64,000 bases of DNA from Halorientalis salina (GCF_005049285.1 NZ_SOSC01000002.1:186001-250000); one strand, 5' to 3'. Shown: positions 17,004-26,637, numbered from the stretch's first letter. Made by a program: numbers and translations. The notes: generated from the sequence alone by a model not told the origin.

Positions 17004-17771
17004 TCAGGCGTCGGTCGCGTTGTAGACGACGCGCACGTCCACCGAGACGGTGGCGTCGCCGGTTTCGATGCTGGTCGACCCGCCCGCTGCCGTGTCGGCG
17101 GCCTCGGTCTGGTATCGAACCGGGCTGTAGTTGCGGTCGGTCGCGTCGATGCTCGCGACGCCGGTCACTTCCAGATCGCCGGCAGCCGCCAGCGTGTCGG
17201 CCTGACTCCGGGCGTCGCCCATCGCGTTTTCGAGGGCGTCGTCGCGCAGTTCCGTTCGGCTGTCCTCCGAGAGCGTGAACCGCACGCCAGTCACCTCGGC
17301 ACCGCTGTCCGCGGCGGCGTCGACGACACCGCCGGTCGCGTCGGTGTCATCGAGGCGGACCTCGAAGGCGTGAATCCCGCGGTAGGCCGGTCCCTCTTCG
17401 GCCTGGGGACGTCGGTGTGGCTCGGTGATCCGGTAGTCAGCGGTCGAGATCTGGTCCTCGGCGACGTTCGCGTCGTCGAGGGCGCTACGGAGGTCCGCCG
17501 ACCCGTCGGCGAGTTCGTCCCTGATGCGCTCGGTGTCCTCACCCTCGGCGACGACGGCGACGGTGACCACCGCCTCGTCGGGTGTCGCGCTGGCGCTGCC
17601 CTCGCTGGAGACGCTAACGGTCCTGTCCCCGGCGTCGGCTGCCGATGTCGTGTCGGCGTTCGGCGTGGCTTTCTGGCTGTCTGTGCGATCGGTCGTCATC
17701 ACCGCGCCCGCCGTCCCCGCCGCCACGAGGGCGACGACGAGGGCGAGCACGGGGAGGGCTCGCTTGCGCAT
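17004..17771 (-). CDS. Exported SIMPL (DUF541) domain protein
   Basis: 255 residues from the ATG at 17771 (MRKRALPVLALVVALVAAG), with a Sec-type signal peptide or membrane anchor. The mature part has the SIMPL pattern: a first strand after RTVSVSSEGSASATPDEAVV, a middle helix with RSALDDANVAEDQISTADY, and ALENAMGDARSQADTLAAAG near the end. Members are periplasmic or cell-surface proteins of poorly defined function. Its promoter region faces the HAD gene at 17949. Confidence 0.88.
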   Translation of the reverse strand: MRKRALPVLALVVALVAAGTAGAVMTTDRTDSQKATPNADTTSAADAGDRTVSVSSEGSASATPDEAVVTVAVVAEGEDTERIRDELADGSADLRSALDDANVAEDQISTADYRITEPHRRPQAEEGPAYRGIHAFEVRLDDTDATGGVVDAAADSGAEVTGVRFTLSEDSRTELRDDALENAMGDARSQADTLAAAGDLEVTGVASIDATDRNYSPVRYQTEAADTAAGGSTSIETGDATVSVDVRVVYNATDA

Positions 17772-17890
17772 TGCACCCGACGCTTCGACGGGCACCACGG
17801 TATAACCGACGTAGAATCAAACGGCCGTTTGACTCATCGAACGGACACTCGCGGGAACACTGGCTGACTCCCTCCGGTCTTCACCCAAGC

Positions 17891-17913
17891 ACCCGCTCGC
17901 TTCGCTCGCGGGT
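17891..17913. repeat. Hairpin with conserved loop core GAGCGAAGCGA
   Basis: Perfect 6-bp arms (ACCCGC and GCGGGT) surround TCGCTTCGCTC, the complement of the core. It lies in the divergent region between the SIMPL and HAD genes, just upstream of a TATA-like TCAAATACC (17918-17926) for the HAD gene. Confidence 0.8.
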
Positions 17914-17948
17914 AGACTCAAATACCAGGCGTCGTTACGAACAGACGA

Positions 17949-18611
17949 ATGGCACCGGCACCGGTCGCGGTCGTGTTCGACCTGGACGACACGCTCGCGG
18001 TCACGGACCGAACCCGGCAGACGCTCCTCGACGAAGCCACTTCCCACGCGGGCACAGACAGGATTGCACGCGCAGAGTATCTGCAGGCCCACGGCGCGGT
18101 CGAGGCGACCGAGACGCGCGCACCGATCTTCGAGCGACTGCTCGACGACGACAGCGACGCCACGGCGACCGATCTCGCAACAGCCTACCGAGAGAGAATC
18201 GAGGACGCGTTGCGGCCGGTCCCCGGCGCGGCCGATCTGATCGGGGACCTCCGGCGAACCTATCGCGTCGGCCTGCTCACAGACGGTCCGGTCGTCGCTC
18301 AGCACGGGAAACTGGAGCGACTCGGCTGGGAGGACCTGTTCGACGCCGTCGTGGTCACCGGGACCCTGGCCGCCGGCAAGCCCGACCGGCGCGCCTTCGA
18401 GGCCGTCTGTGACGCGCTCGACGTGCGCCCCGACGGGGCCGTCTACGTCGGCGACCGCCCCGAGGTCGACATCGCGGGCGCGGCCGACGCCGGTTTCCGG
18501 ACGGTGCAGGTGCTTACGCCCGAAAATCCCGATTCCCGTCCCGAAGCCGACGCCGTCATCGACCGCGGGGAACTCGTCGCGCGGTTGCCCGACCTGCTTC
18601 AGGCCCTGTAG
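17949..18611 (+). CDS. HAD-superfamily hydrolase
   Basis: 220 residues. Motif I VVFDLDDTLAVTDRTRQ, motif II LLTDGP, motif III Lys in LAAGKPDRRAF, and motif IV VGDRPEVDIAGAADAG are all intact. The cap is helical (subclass I), like phosphoglycolate- or pyrimidine-nucleotidase-type enzymes. The substrate is not predictable. The TATA-like box TCAAATACC lies about 27 bases upstream. It overlaps the convergent gene by 13 bases. Confidence 0.9.
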   Translation: MAPAPVAVVFDLDDTLAVTDRTRQTLLDEATSHAGTDRIARAEYLQAHGAVEATETRAPIFERLLDDDSDATATDLATAYRERIEDALRPVPGAADLIGDLRRTYRVGLLTDGPVVAQHGKLERLGWEDLFDAVVVTGTLAAGKPDRRAFEAVCDALDVRPDGAVYVGDRPEVDIAGAADAGFRTVQVLTPENPDSRPEADAVIDRGELVARLPDLLQAL

Positions 18612-18982
18612 CGCTCACCGGCCGCGAGTACCACCTCGACGGCTCCTTTCACCTCGGCACCGCTCTCGACGAACACGAGCGTCCGGGGCGGTTCGACGGC
18701 TTTCGGGCGCACCCGAAGGCCCTCGTCGTCGGCTGTATCCGTGGCCGCGTCCAGCCCGGCCTGGAGTTCCAGGTACGCGCGGTCCGGCTGGACGAACACT
18801 TCGGCCAGACGGTCCTCGCCGACGGCCACGCCGTAGGCGAAGGCCCCGTCGTCGGTCGGCTCGGCGTCCGGGTCGGCGTCGACCACGGACAGGTCGGCGA
18901 GCACGCCGGTCTCGCGGCCGGTGATCTCGGAGGCGAGCAGTTGTGCGATGCGCTTCCCGTCGGTGATGCGTTCGTCGACCAT
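18599..18982 (-). CDS. Conserved haloarchaeal protein of unknown function
   Basis: A 127-residue acidic alpha/beta protein. It starts MVDERITDGKRIAQLLASEI, has a central strand-rich part (GAFAYGVAVGEDRLAEVFVQ) and ends VKGAVEVVLAAGERYRA. No catalytic motif or cysteine is seen. Its ATG overlaps the stop of the upstream DUF2240 gene by one base (TGATG), so translation of the two is probably coupled. I do not recognise a function. Confidence 0.8.
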   Translation of the reverse strand: MVDERITDGKRIAQLLASEITGRETGVLADLSVVDADPDAEPTDDGAFAYGVAVGEDRLAEVFVQPDRAYLELQAGLDAATDTADDEGLRVRPKAVEPPRTLVFVESGAEVKGAVEVVLAAGERYRA

Positions 18983-19422
18983 CAGAGTTCACCCAGTGCG
19001 CGTTCGGCGACCTCGCCGACGTCGATGCCCTGCCGGCGAGCGTAGACGACCGCCGCGGCTTCGACCGTCACGCCGAGGTCGGCCTGCAGCGAATTGATCG
19101 CCGCGACGGCCTCCTGTTTCTGGACGCCGGCGTCGACGATGGCGTCGAGCGCGCGCTCGAACGTCGACCGCTCCTGGAGGATGGACTCGTCGGGGACGAA
19201 TCCGTCAGGGACCGCGACCTCGTCGGGGTCGAACGTGACGGTCACGTCCCCGTCGGCGCGTTCGACGAACCCCTCGCTGGCCGCGACGTCGAGCAGTCGC
19301 TTCGCCTGATCGGGCGAGAACCAGTCGCGGTCGAGCGAGAGCGCGACCACGAACTCGCTCGTCCCCATCCGCTCTTTGCCCTGCTGGCGAAACGGTGCGG
19401 CGACGGCCGTCCGCAGACTCAT
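18982..19422 (-). CDS. DUF2240-family protein
   Basis: 146 residues from the ATG at 19422 (MSLRTAVAAPFRQQGKERM). The family pattern is clear: SEFVVALSLDRDWFSPDQAKRLLDVA (a helix-turn-helix-like segment), a strand DGDVTVTFDPDEVAVPDGF, and a C-terminal pair of helices ending QGIDVGEVAERALGEL. DUF2240 is restricted to archaea and its role is unknown; a nucleic-acid function would suit the N-terminal fold. It forms a coupled pair with the gene at 18599. Confidence 0.88.
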   Translation of the reverse strand: MSLRTAVAAPFRQQGKERMGTSEFVVALSLDRDWFSPDQAKRLLDVAASEGFVERADGDVTVTFDPDEVAVPDGFVPDESILQERSTFERALDAIVDAGVQKQEAVAAINSLQADLGVTVEAAAVVYARRQGIDVGEVAERALGEL

Positions 19423-19548
19423 CGTCCGTATCCGCAACTGGCATCCTTCTAAACCCATCGCTGTTGGTCGTCGATAGGGGCTCCGGTCGTCTCCGCTCAC
19501 CGGTCGAGAGTCGAGAGGTTCAAGTATCCGCTCGCGAATCCAAGAGGT

Positions 19549-19923
19549 ATGAAAGATCAGGGACGCTCCATCCGCAAGCGGACGGGCGGCCGGCTTCGAC
19601 CGAACCACAAGAAGAAGAAACACGAACTCGCCGGGGAACCGACCGAGACGCAGGTCGGCGACGGGAAGCTGAAGTTCGTGGACACGCGCGGCGACACCGA
19701 GAAGGTCCGCGCCATCACGTCCGACACCGCCAGCATCGCCGTGGGCGACGAGGTCGTCGCCGCGGAGATCGAAAACGTCGCCGAGAACGAGTCCAACCCC
19801 AACTACGCGCGACGGAACATCATCACGAAAGGTGCCGTCCTCGAAACGAGCGAAGGCCGCGCCCGCGTGACCTCCCGACCCGGCCAGGACGGCCAGGTCA
19901 ACGCCGTTCTCGTCGAGGAGTAA
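19549..19923 (+). CDS. rps8e: Ribosomal protein S8e
   Basis: 124 residues, a small-subunit ribosomal protein found only in archaea and eukaryotes. Diagnostic start MKDQGRSIRKRTGGRLRPNHKKKKHELAG, then ITSDTASIAVGDEV and NPNYARRNIITKGAVLET. The N-terminus is basic, unlike most proteins here, as expected for rRNA binding. A TTCAAGTATCC box about 30 bases upstream fits a leaderless mRNA. Confidence 0.97.
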   Translation: MKDQGRSIRKRTGGRLRPNHKKKKHELAGEPTETQVGDGKLKFVDTRGDTEKVRAITSDTASIAVGDEVVAAEIENVAENESNPNYARRNIITKGAVLETSEGRARVTSRPGQDGQVNAVLVEE

Positions 19924-20034
19924 CGCCGATTCTCGGTCGCAGTATCCCTTCTCAGTAACCGTCTAGCGCGTCGTGTGCCGGTTTCGACGAGTTGTCGTAC
20001 GGCAGCCGATTCGCGCACCTGTCACGCCAACCGT

Positions 20035-21030
20035 TCAGGGACGTGGTGCGGCCTTCTGCAGTGCGCTCTCGGCGATGTTGCCGCCGTAGTCGGCCGTCCG
20101 GGACAGCGAGTCGACGACGAGCCCGAGCACCTGGGCGGTCTGGGAGTCCATCTGGTGGATGCGATCGTCGACCTCCCGGGCGCGGTCGTCGATGGGGCGG
20201 ATCTGTTTGCGGGCCTCGTTGGCCAGCTCCGTGGCGGTCTCCGGGTCGTCCTCCAGCAGCGCGTCCATGGCGGTTTCGGGGACCGCCAGCGCGTCCTCGC
20301 GGAGGTCGTAGAGCCCCTGTGCGATCTCGTCGTCGACTTCGCCGATCTCCAGGGAGAACTCGGCGATCTTCGTGGCGTGGTCGGCGATGCGCTCCAGTTG
20401 GCGGGCGCTGGACTGGTAGTCGAAACACGTCACGCGTGGGAGCCCGATGTGAGAGGCCGCCGTCGGGTCGCGAAGGACCGTCCGGAACACCCGGGAGATC
20501 ATGTACCAGAGCCGGTCGACGTCGTCGTCCCGCTCCATCACGTCGCTCGCGAGGTTGTCGTCGTTCTCGACGAGCGCGTCCACCGCGTCGGAAAGCATCG
20601 TCAACGCGACCAGCCGCATGCGCGTGATGGCGTTGTGAACCGACAGCTCCGAGGAGTCGAGTAAGTCCTGGAGGACCACGCGCTCGCTGGTCTCCTCGAT
20701 GACCTCCAGTCCGACCAGTCCCTGGGTGGCCTGGCGGATGGTTCGGCGCTGCTTTGCTTCCACGCGCGGGGTCTCCAGCGTGATGATGTCGAAGCCGCTG
20801 ACGTACATCGTCATCACTGCGCGCGTGAGCTGGTCGCCCTCCAGTCCAGTGACGTCGAGGGTCCCCTCGGAGCGTTCGTCGGCCGTTTTCGGTGAGAGGA
20901 GGAGTGAATCGCTCTCGGCGTGGAATTCGACGACGCTGCCCGCGCTCACGTCGTTTGCCGTCGCCCAGTCTTTCGGTAACGAAACCGTGTACGTCGATCC
21001 GCCTGTCACCTGGACCTTTCGCGTCTCCAT
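20035..21030 (-). CDS. AbrB/PhoU-domain phosphate-uptake regulator
   Basis: 331 residues. The N-terminal 45 residues are a SpoVT/AbrB swapped-hairpin DNA-binding domain (RKVQVTGGSTYTVSLPKDWA). After a linker come two PhoU helical repeats (SSELSVHNAITRMRLVALTM and QSSARQLERIADHATKIAEF). The fusion of a DNA-binding head to PhoU suggests a transcription regulator that senses transporter state. It is divergent from pstS, sharing a 330-base control region. Known haloarchaeal homologues sit beside pst operons, which supports phosphate control. Confidence 0.92.
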   Translation of the reverse strand: METRKVQVTGGSTYTVSLPKDWATANDVSAGSVVEFHAESDSLLLSPKTADERSEGTLDVTGLEGDQLTRAVMTMYVSGFDIITLETPRVEAKQRRTIRQATQGLVGLEVIEETSERVVLQDLLDSSELSVHNAITRMRLVALTMLSDAVDALVENDDNLASDVMERDDDVDRLWYMISRVFRTVLRDPTAASHIGLPRVTCFDYQSSARQLERIADHATKIAEFSLEIGEVDDEIAQGLYDLREDALAVPETAMDALLEDDPETATELANEARKQIRPIDDRAREVDDRIHQMDSQTAQVLGLVVDSLSRTADYGGNIAESALQKAAPRP

Positions 21031-21360
21031 GCCACCGTGTTCCCCCGTATCCGCAATAAATCAATCCATGTCTATATACGAGAGACCGATATACCTATTT
21101 TTAGGTTCGGCTACGAGTAAACCAAACTAACGGGTCCGTGGCCCCGAAGTTGTGGCCGAGATTACGATGGTTGGCCGATAGTATGAGTCGACCTCCATCT
21201 CGGCGATTCCCCGAACCCGATGGAAAGGCGGACAGAGGCCGGATATTGTCCCAGACCTGAATTTGTGAATCTATACCAATACAGAAAGCTATATAGATTA
21301 TAGATTATTCGGTAAAGGTAATAGTAGAGTATTTACCCGTATGTCTGCCCATTTCAGACG
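21031..21360. promoter_or_regulatory. Divergent control region of the phosphate regulon
   Basis: AT-rich DNA between abrB-phoU and pstS. For the minus gene an ATTTATTG box is centred about 28 bases from its ATG. For pstS there is an inverted repeat AATCTATA (21268-21275) and TATAGATT (21292-21299), then a direct TAGATTAT repeat and further AT boxes up to the ATG. The inverted repeat is a candidate operator. More AT-rich boxes (TCTATATACG, CCTATTTTTAGG) lie at about 21070-21110. Confidence 0.55.
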
Positions 21361-22320
21361 ATGACACGCGAGCTAACTTCGGTGTCGCGACGCGAGTTCG
21401 TCGCAGGTGTTGGTGCGACAAGTGCCCTGGCGCTGGCAGGGTGTACGCAGGACACGAGCGGAGACGGCGGACTCTCGGGCGAGGTCGTCGTCAAAGGGAG
21501 CAGTACGGTGTTTCCGGTCTCGGACAAGATGGCCGAGGAGTTCATGTCCGAACACGGGGACGTGAACGTCACCACCGACTCGACGGGGAGCGGTGGCGGC
21601 TTCGAGAACCACTTCTGTCCGGGCAACGCCGACATCAACGGCGCGTCCCGGCCGATCACGGACAGCGAAATCGAACACTGTGGCGAGAACGACGTCGAAC
21701 CCATCGAGTTCCAGGTTGCCAGCGACGCGCTGACGGTGGCGGTCAACAACGCCTCCGACGTCGACTGCGTCACCTTCGACGAGCTGTCCCAGATCTGGCG
21801 TGAAGACCGCACCACCACGTGGTCGGACGTCAACGAGGAGTGGCCCAACCAGGAGTTCAGTCTGTACGGCCCCGCCAACACCTCCGGGACGTACGACTGG
21901 TTCAACGAGAACGTCGTCGGTGAGGAGTACAGCCACACCGCCGACCACCAGGCGACCGAGGACGACAACCAGATCGTTCGCGGGATCGAGGACAACGAGA
22001 ACGCGATGGGTTACTTCGGGTACGCCTATTACCAGGAGAACAGCGACCGCGTGAAAGCCCTCGAGATCGAGCAATCGGAAGGCGACGGCTGTACCGAACC
22101 GAGCCTGTCGAACGCCAAGGACGGCTCCTACCCGATGGCCCGGCCGCTGTTCATCTACGTGAACAAGGAGTCCCTCCAGCGCGAGGAAGTCTACGAGTTC
22201 GTGAAGTTCTACCTCGAAAACGCCGAAACGAACCTCGTCCAGGACATCGGCTACGTCCCGTCAGGGACCGACCTCCGCGACGAGAACCTGAGCAAACTCG
22301 AAGAGAACTACGACGCCTGA
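21361..22320 (+). CDS. pstS: Phosphate-binding lipoprotein of the Pst ABC transporter
   Basis: 319 residues. Twin-arginine signal (SRREFVAGVG) and lipobox (ALAGC) show export by Tat and lipid anchoring. The mature protein has the PstS phosphate-binding pattern: KGSSTVFPVSDKMAEEF, TDSTGSGGGFENHFC, then NGASRPITDSE. It captures phosphate outside the cell and delivers it to PstC/PstA. First gene of a five-gene operon; its promoter is the AT-rich region upstream. Confidence 0.95.
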   Translation: MTRELTSVSRREFVAGVGATSALALAGCTQDTSGDGGLSGEVVVKGSSTVFPVSDKMAEEFMSEHGDVNVTTDSTGSGGGFENHFCPGNADINGASRPITDSEIEHCGENDVEPIEFQVASDALTVAVNNASDVDCVTFDELSQIWREDRTTTWSDVNEEWPNQEFSLYGPANTSGTYDWFNENVVGEEYSHTADHQATEDDNQIVRGIEDNENAMGYFGYAYYQENSDRVKALEIEQSEGDGCTEPSLSNAKDGSYPMARPLFIYVNKESLQREEVYEFVKFYLENAETNLVQDIGYVPSGTDLRDENLSKLEENYDA

Positions 22321-22374
22321 TCGAGTCACACTAAACCGCCCTCTTTACGTACCCAACCTACCACCGAATTCACA

Positions 22375-23307
22375 ATGAGTACAGACACACAACCGGACAT
22401 CACGTCACGCCCCACGGGTAAAGTGGCGAGAGAGAAACTGTACAACGGGATCTTCTTTTTGTGTGCCGCGTTGTCCGTCGCAGTCACGCTCAGTATCGTC
22501 GTGCTGCTGGCGAGAGACGCCGTCGGCTTTTTCGCGGCGGTCCCGCCGAGCGACTTCTTCCTGGGGACGGAGTTCGTCGCCTCGAAAGGGAAGTTCGGCG
22601 TGTTACCCCTGGTTTCGGGGACGCTCCTCGTCACCGTCCTCTCGGCACTGATCGCGATACCGATCGGTGTCGCAGCCGCCGTCTATCTCAGCGAATACGC
22701 GAGCGAGCGGATGCGCGCGGTTCTCAAACCCGGTCTCGAGATCCTCGCCGGCATCCCGACGGTCGTCTACGGCTTTTTCGCGCTCGTGTACGTGACGCCG
22801 TTCCTCCGCGTCCTGGGACTGCCGGTCGCAACGTTCAACGTCCTCAGCGCGTCGCTGATGGTCGGGATCATGATCATCCCGATGGTCTCCTCGCTCAGCG
22901 AGGACGCGATGAGTTCCGTTCCCGATTCGTTGCGCCAGGCCGGCTACGGGCTCGGTGCGACCAAATACGACGTCTCGACCAGTATCGTCATTCCGGCGGC
23001 GCTCTCGGGTATCTTCTCTTCGTTCATTCTCGCACTGTCACGGGCCATCGGCGAGACGATGATCGTCGCCGTCGCGATGGGGTTGTCCCCTCAGATGCTC
23101 GACCTCTCGGACCCGTTGAGCAACGTTTTGGGCAACGGCCAGACGATGACCTCGAAGATGGTCCAGGTCGTCGGGTCGGAGCTCGCTGGCAGCGACGCCG
23201 GCTACAAGAGTCTGTTTGCCATCGGAATCACGCTGTTCGCGATCACATTCATCATGAACTTGATTAGTAATCGTATCGCGGCGCGGTACCGGGAGGAGTA
23301 CGAATGA
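22375..23307 (+). CDS. pstC: Phosphate ABC transporter permease PstC
   Basis: 310 residues with six predicted membrane helices. The permease coupling (EAA-like) loop is DSLRQAGYGLGATKYDVS followed by an IGET segment (SRAIGETMIVAVAMG). It starts 54 bases after pstS and is followed closely by pstA. It forms the membrane channel with PstA. Confidence 0.95.
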   Translation: MSTDTQPDITSRPTGKVAREKLYNGIFFLCAALSVAVTLSIVVLLARDAVGFFAAVPPSDFFLGTEFVASKGKFGVLPLVSGTLLVTVLSALIAIPIGVAAAVYLSEYASERMRAVLKPGLEILAGIPTVVYGFFALVYVTPFLRVLGLPVATFNVLSASLMVGIMIIPMVSSLSEDAMSSVPDSLRQAGYGLGATKYDVSTSIVIPAALSGIFSSFILALSRAIGETMIVAVAMGLSPQMLDLSDPLSNVLGNGQTMTSKMVQVVGSELAGSDAGYKSLFAIGITLFAITFIMNLISNRIAARYREEYE

Positions 23308-23338
23308 CGGACACCGGTCGTCGGGAGGTGCGAAACTG

Positions 23339-25006
23339 ATGGCGACCCAGGACGGACTCGAGACGTCACGGGAGGGCGACCAGCAGGTCAGTCGCATGCG
23401 CGGGCGAATTTTCGAGGCCATGTGCCTCGCTGCGACGGCTATCGGCCTCGTCGCCGTCGGTATCCTACTGCTGTACGTGACCGCAGACGCCATCAGACCG
23501 TTCTCGGCCGATCCCGGCTGGCATCTCGTGTTCTTCGCCACACTCGTCGTCCCGTCGACGGGCTTCGGACTCTACCTGTACGCGAGGGACGGGAACGCAG
23601 GAAAGGTCGCGTACACGGCACTCGGATTGGGGCTCATCGGCGTCCTCCTCGCCGGCGCGTTGGTCATCCTCTTCGTCGAGATATTCCCCTACGGCGAATG
23701 GTTCGCGCTCAGCATCGCACTCGCGATACTGGGGGCAGTGACGGTCGTCCACAGACGATACCGTCGCCACGCGGAGACCGAGCGAACCGGACTATTGATC
23801 GTCACGCTGCTGGTGACTGTGTTCGGAATTCCACCCGGTGCCATCGCCGAACTGCTGGGACTGCCGTTCTACATCCCGAGCGTTCGGGGACTGATCGCCT
23901 CGTCCCCGGTCCTCCCGCTTGACTGGATCATGCTCGTCCCGTCGCTCGTGCTCCCGGTCGCGGCAGCGGCAGGCTGGTTCGTCCGTGGTCGGCGGGAGAG
24001 CAACCGTGCCGGCCTCGTTACGGCAGGTGCCGTGATCGTCGGCTCCGTGCTCGGTGTCGGCCTCGGCCCCGTCGTCGGCGTCGGTGTCGAGGGGTGGATG
24101 CTCATCGTTCTCTCGACGGCCGTTCCGCTCGGGCTGTACGTCGAAAGCGTGCTCCGGCGCGACGAGGGTCGCCTCGGACTGTTGTTCCCGGTCGTCCTCG
24201 TTGGGGGCACGCTCCTGGGAGCAGTCCTCACCCGGACGCTCGGCTTCGCCGGTCCCGACCCGTGGCTCGACTGGGGCTTTCTGACGAGTGCCACGTCGAC
24301 GACGCCCGCGGACGCCGGGATCTACCCGGTGATGGTCGGCTCGATCATGCTGCTCATCGTCATCGTTCTCACGACGTTCCCCGTCGGCGTCGGTGCCGCG
24401 ATCTACCTCGAAGAGTACGCGCCCTCGTCGGGGCTGATGGGACGGCTCGTGACGCTCATCGAGATCAACATCGGCAACCTCGCGGGCGTCCCGTCGGTGG
24501 TGTACGGACTGTTGGGTCTGGCGCTGTTCGTCAGGTTCTTCCAGATGCCGACCGGGTCGGTCATCGTCGGCGGTCTCGCGGTCGGACTCCTGATCCTCCC
24601 GATCATCATCATCTCCGCACAGGAGGCGATTCGGTCGGTCCCGGATTCGATGCGGGAGGCCTCCTACGGTATGGGGGCGACCCGCTGGCAGACAGTCAGA
24701 AACGTCGTCCTCCCCGAGGCGCTGCCTGGTATCCTCACGGGAACGATTCTGGCGTTCGGTCGTGCGATCGGCGAGACGGCACCGCTACTGATGATCGGGA
24801 TGGCGGCGTCCGTTCGGGTCCCGCCGAACGGGTTTTTCAGCAGGTCCGGTGCGATGCCACGACAGATCTTCCAGTGGGCCCGACAGTTCGATCCGGCGTT
24901 CCTCAACGGGGTCCTTCCCGCGGGCGTCGTCACGCTCGTGTTCGTGCTCCTGGTCATGAACGGGACGGCAATCATCATCCGCAACAGGTATCAACGAGGG
25001 AGTTAA
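23339..25006 (+). CDS. pstA: Phosphate ABC transporter permease PstA with long membrane extension
   Basis: 555 residues, nearly twice the common PstA length of roughly 300. The C-terminal 240 residues are a standard permease, with the coupling loop DSMREASYGMGATRWQTV and IGETAPLLMIG. The N-terminal 300 residues add about seven hydrophobic helices with no recognised function. A strong Shine-Dalgarno (GGGAGGTG, 23320-23327) precedes the ATG, unusual among these largely leaderless genes and sensible for an internal operon gene. Confidence 0.94.
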   Translation: MATQDGLETSREGDQQVSRMRGRIFEAMCLAATAIGLVAVGILLLYVTADAIRPFSADPGWHLVFFATLVVPSTGFGLYLYARDGNAGKVAYTALGLGLIGVLLAGALVILFVEIFPYGEWFALSIALAILGAVTVVHRRYRRHAETERTGLLIVTLLVTVFGIPPGAIAELLGLPFYIPSVRGLIASSPVLPLDWIMLVPSLVLPVAAAAGWFVRGRRESNRAGLVTAGAVIVGSVLGVGLGPVVGVGVEGWMLIVLSTAVPLGLYVESVLRRDEGRLGLLFPVVLVGGTLLGAVLTRTLGFAGPDPWLDWGFLTSATSTTPADAGIYPVMVGSIMLLIVIVLTTFPVGVGAAIYLEEYAPSSGLMGRLVTLIEINIGNLAGVPSVVYGLLGLALFVRFFQMPTGSVIVGGLAVGLLILPIIIISAQEAIRSVPDSMREASYGMGATRWQTVRNVVLPEALPGILTGTILAFGRAIGETAPLLMIGMAASVRVPPNGFFSRSGAMPRQIFQWARQFDPAFLNGVLPAGVVTLVFVLLVMNGTAIIIRNRYQRGS

Positions 25007-25009
25007 GCC

Positions 25010-25912
25010 ATGACACAAGACGAAATGACGGATACGAACGACGGTACTGACCCGACTGCGAACGCAGCCGCAGACACGCCGGATCCGTCGGGCGACCCGC
25101 TCGTCGATCAGTCCATCGACGTCGAAGGAACGAGTACCACAGAGCAAACCAGCGGCACCGCTCGGACCGTCCTCGAATCCCGTAATCTAGATGTCTATTA
25201 CGACGACGTACAGGCACTGAACGACGTGAGCCTCGCAATTCCGGCCAAACAGGTCACGGCGATGATCGGACCGTCAGGCTGTGGGAAATCCACGTTCCTC
25301 CGGTGTATCAACCGGATGAACGATCTCATCGACTCAGCACGCGTAGACGGTGAACTCCGCTTCGAGGGGAAGGACGTCTACGACGACGACGTCGACCCCG
25401 TCGCCCTCCGCCGTCGCATCGGGATGGTGTTCCAGCATCCCAATCCGTTCCCCAAGAGCATCTACGACAACGTCGCGTACGGCCTCCGCGTCCAGAACCA
25501 GACCGAGAACATGGACGAGAAGGTCGAACGAGCGCTGAAACACGCCGCGCTCTGGGACGAAGTCAAAGATCAACTCGACAAGAGCGCCCTCGACCTCTCC
25601 GGTGGCCAGCAACAGCGCCTCTGTATCGCCCGCGCTATCGCGGTCGATCCCGAAGTCATCCTGATGGACGAGCCGGCGAGCGCGCTGGACCCCATCGCGA
25701 CCTCGAAGATCGAGGACCTCATCGACGACCTCGCCGAGGACTACACCGTCGTCATCGTCACCCACAACATGCAACAGGCCGCGCGCATCTCCGATAAGAC
25801 AGCGGTGTTCCTCACTGGGGGCGAACTCGTCGAGTTCGACGACACGAACAAGATCTTCGAGAACCCGGAAAACCAGCGCGTCGAGGACTACATCACCGGC
25901 AAGTTCGGATAG
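25010..25912 (+). CDS. pstB: Phosphate ABC transporter ATPase PstB
   Basis: 300 residues. Walker [10 protein letters not shown] (residues 87-95), signature [10 protein letters not shown], Walker [14 protein letters not shown] and the switch His in VTHNMQQA are all intact. An acidic N-terminal extension of about 55 residues ([19 protein letters not shown]) precedes the domain, a common halophilic addition. It starts 4 bases after the pstA stop, so translation is coupled. Confidence 0.96.
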   Translation: MTQDEMTDTNDGTDPTANAAADTPDPSGDPLVDQSIDVEGTSTTEQTSGTARTVLESRNLDVYYDDVQALNDVSLAIPAKQVTAMIGPSGCGKSTFLRCINRMNDLIDSARVDGELRFEGKDVYDDDVDPVALRRRIGMVFQHPNPFPKSIYDNVAYGLRVQNQTENMDEKVERALKHAALWDEVKDQLDKSALDLSGGQQQRLCIARAIAVDPEVILMDEPASALDPIATSKIEDLIDDLAEDYTVVIVTHNMQQAARISDKTAVFLTGGELVEFDDTNKIFENPENQRVEDYITGKFG

Positions 25913-25950
25913 CCCCAACATACAACAGCCAACACGGAGAACCCCAATTC

Positions 25951-26637
25951 ATGCCACGGAAAGACTATCAGCAGAAGTTAGAAGACCTTCAGGACGACGT
26001 CCTCTACATGAGCGAGGTCGTCCTCGAACGGTTCAGGATGGGCCTCGACGCCCTCGAACAGAAAGACGAGGAACTCGCCCAGGACGTCATCGAGGGCGAC
26101 CACGAGATCAACCAGCTGTACCTCGATCTCGAACAGGACTGTATCGACCTGCTCGCGCTCCAACAGCCGGTCGCGGGCGACCTCCGCTTTATCGCCGCCT
26201 CGTTCAAGGTCATCACCGACCTGGAACGCATCGGCGACCTCGCGACGAACCTCGGGGAGTACACCCTGGACGCGACCCGGGACGTCTACCCCGACGTCGA
26301 CATCCAGTCCATCGGCGAGGAGACGCTGGCGATGGTCGAGGACGCGATGATGGCCTACGCCGAACAGGACGCCGAGGGCTGCTTCGCGATCTCCGACCGC
26401 GACGACGACATCGACGCCCACTGTGAGCGGGCCTCCGAACTCGTCGTCAGGGACCTCATCGAGACCGAACTCGAAGAACAGGGCAAAACCGACGACGAGG
26501 ACATCGAGCAGTTCCTCCAGGAGGTCTCCCGGATGTTGCTGACGATCCGAGACCTCGAACGCGTCGGCGACCACGCCGTCAACATCGCTGCCCGCACCCT
26601 CTACATGGTCGAGAACGACGACGCGTTAATCTACTGA
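25951..26637 (+). CDS. phoU: PhoU, phosphate-signalling protein
   Basis: 228 residues forming two three-helix PhoU repeats (DLRFIAASFKVITDLERIGD and EVSRMLLTIRDLERVGDHAV). It modulates the Pst transporter and, in bacteria, phosphate signalling. Last gene of the pst operon. It differs from the AbrB-PhoU protein at 20035, so the locus encodes two PhoU-type proteins. A repeat element begins at its stop codon. Confidence 0.94.
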   Translation: MPRKDYQQKLEDLQDDVLYMSEVVLERFRMGLDALEQKDEELAQDVIEGDHEINQLYLDLEQDCIDLLALQQPVAGDLRFIAASFKVITDLERIGDLATNLGEYTLDATRDVYPDVDIQSIGEETLAMVEDAMMAYAEQDAEGCFAISDRDDDIDAHCERASELVVRDLIETELEEQGKTDDEDIEQFLQEVSRMLLTIRDLERVGDHAVNIAARTLYMVENDDALIY

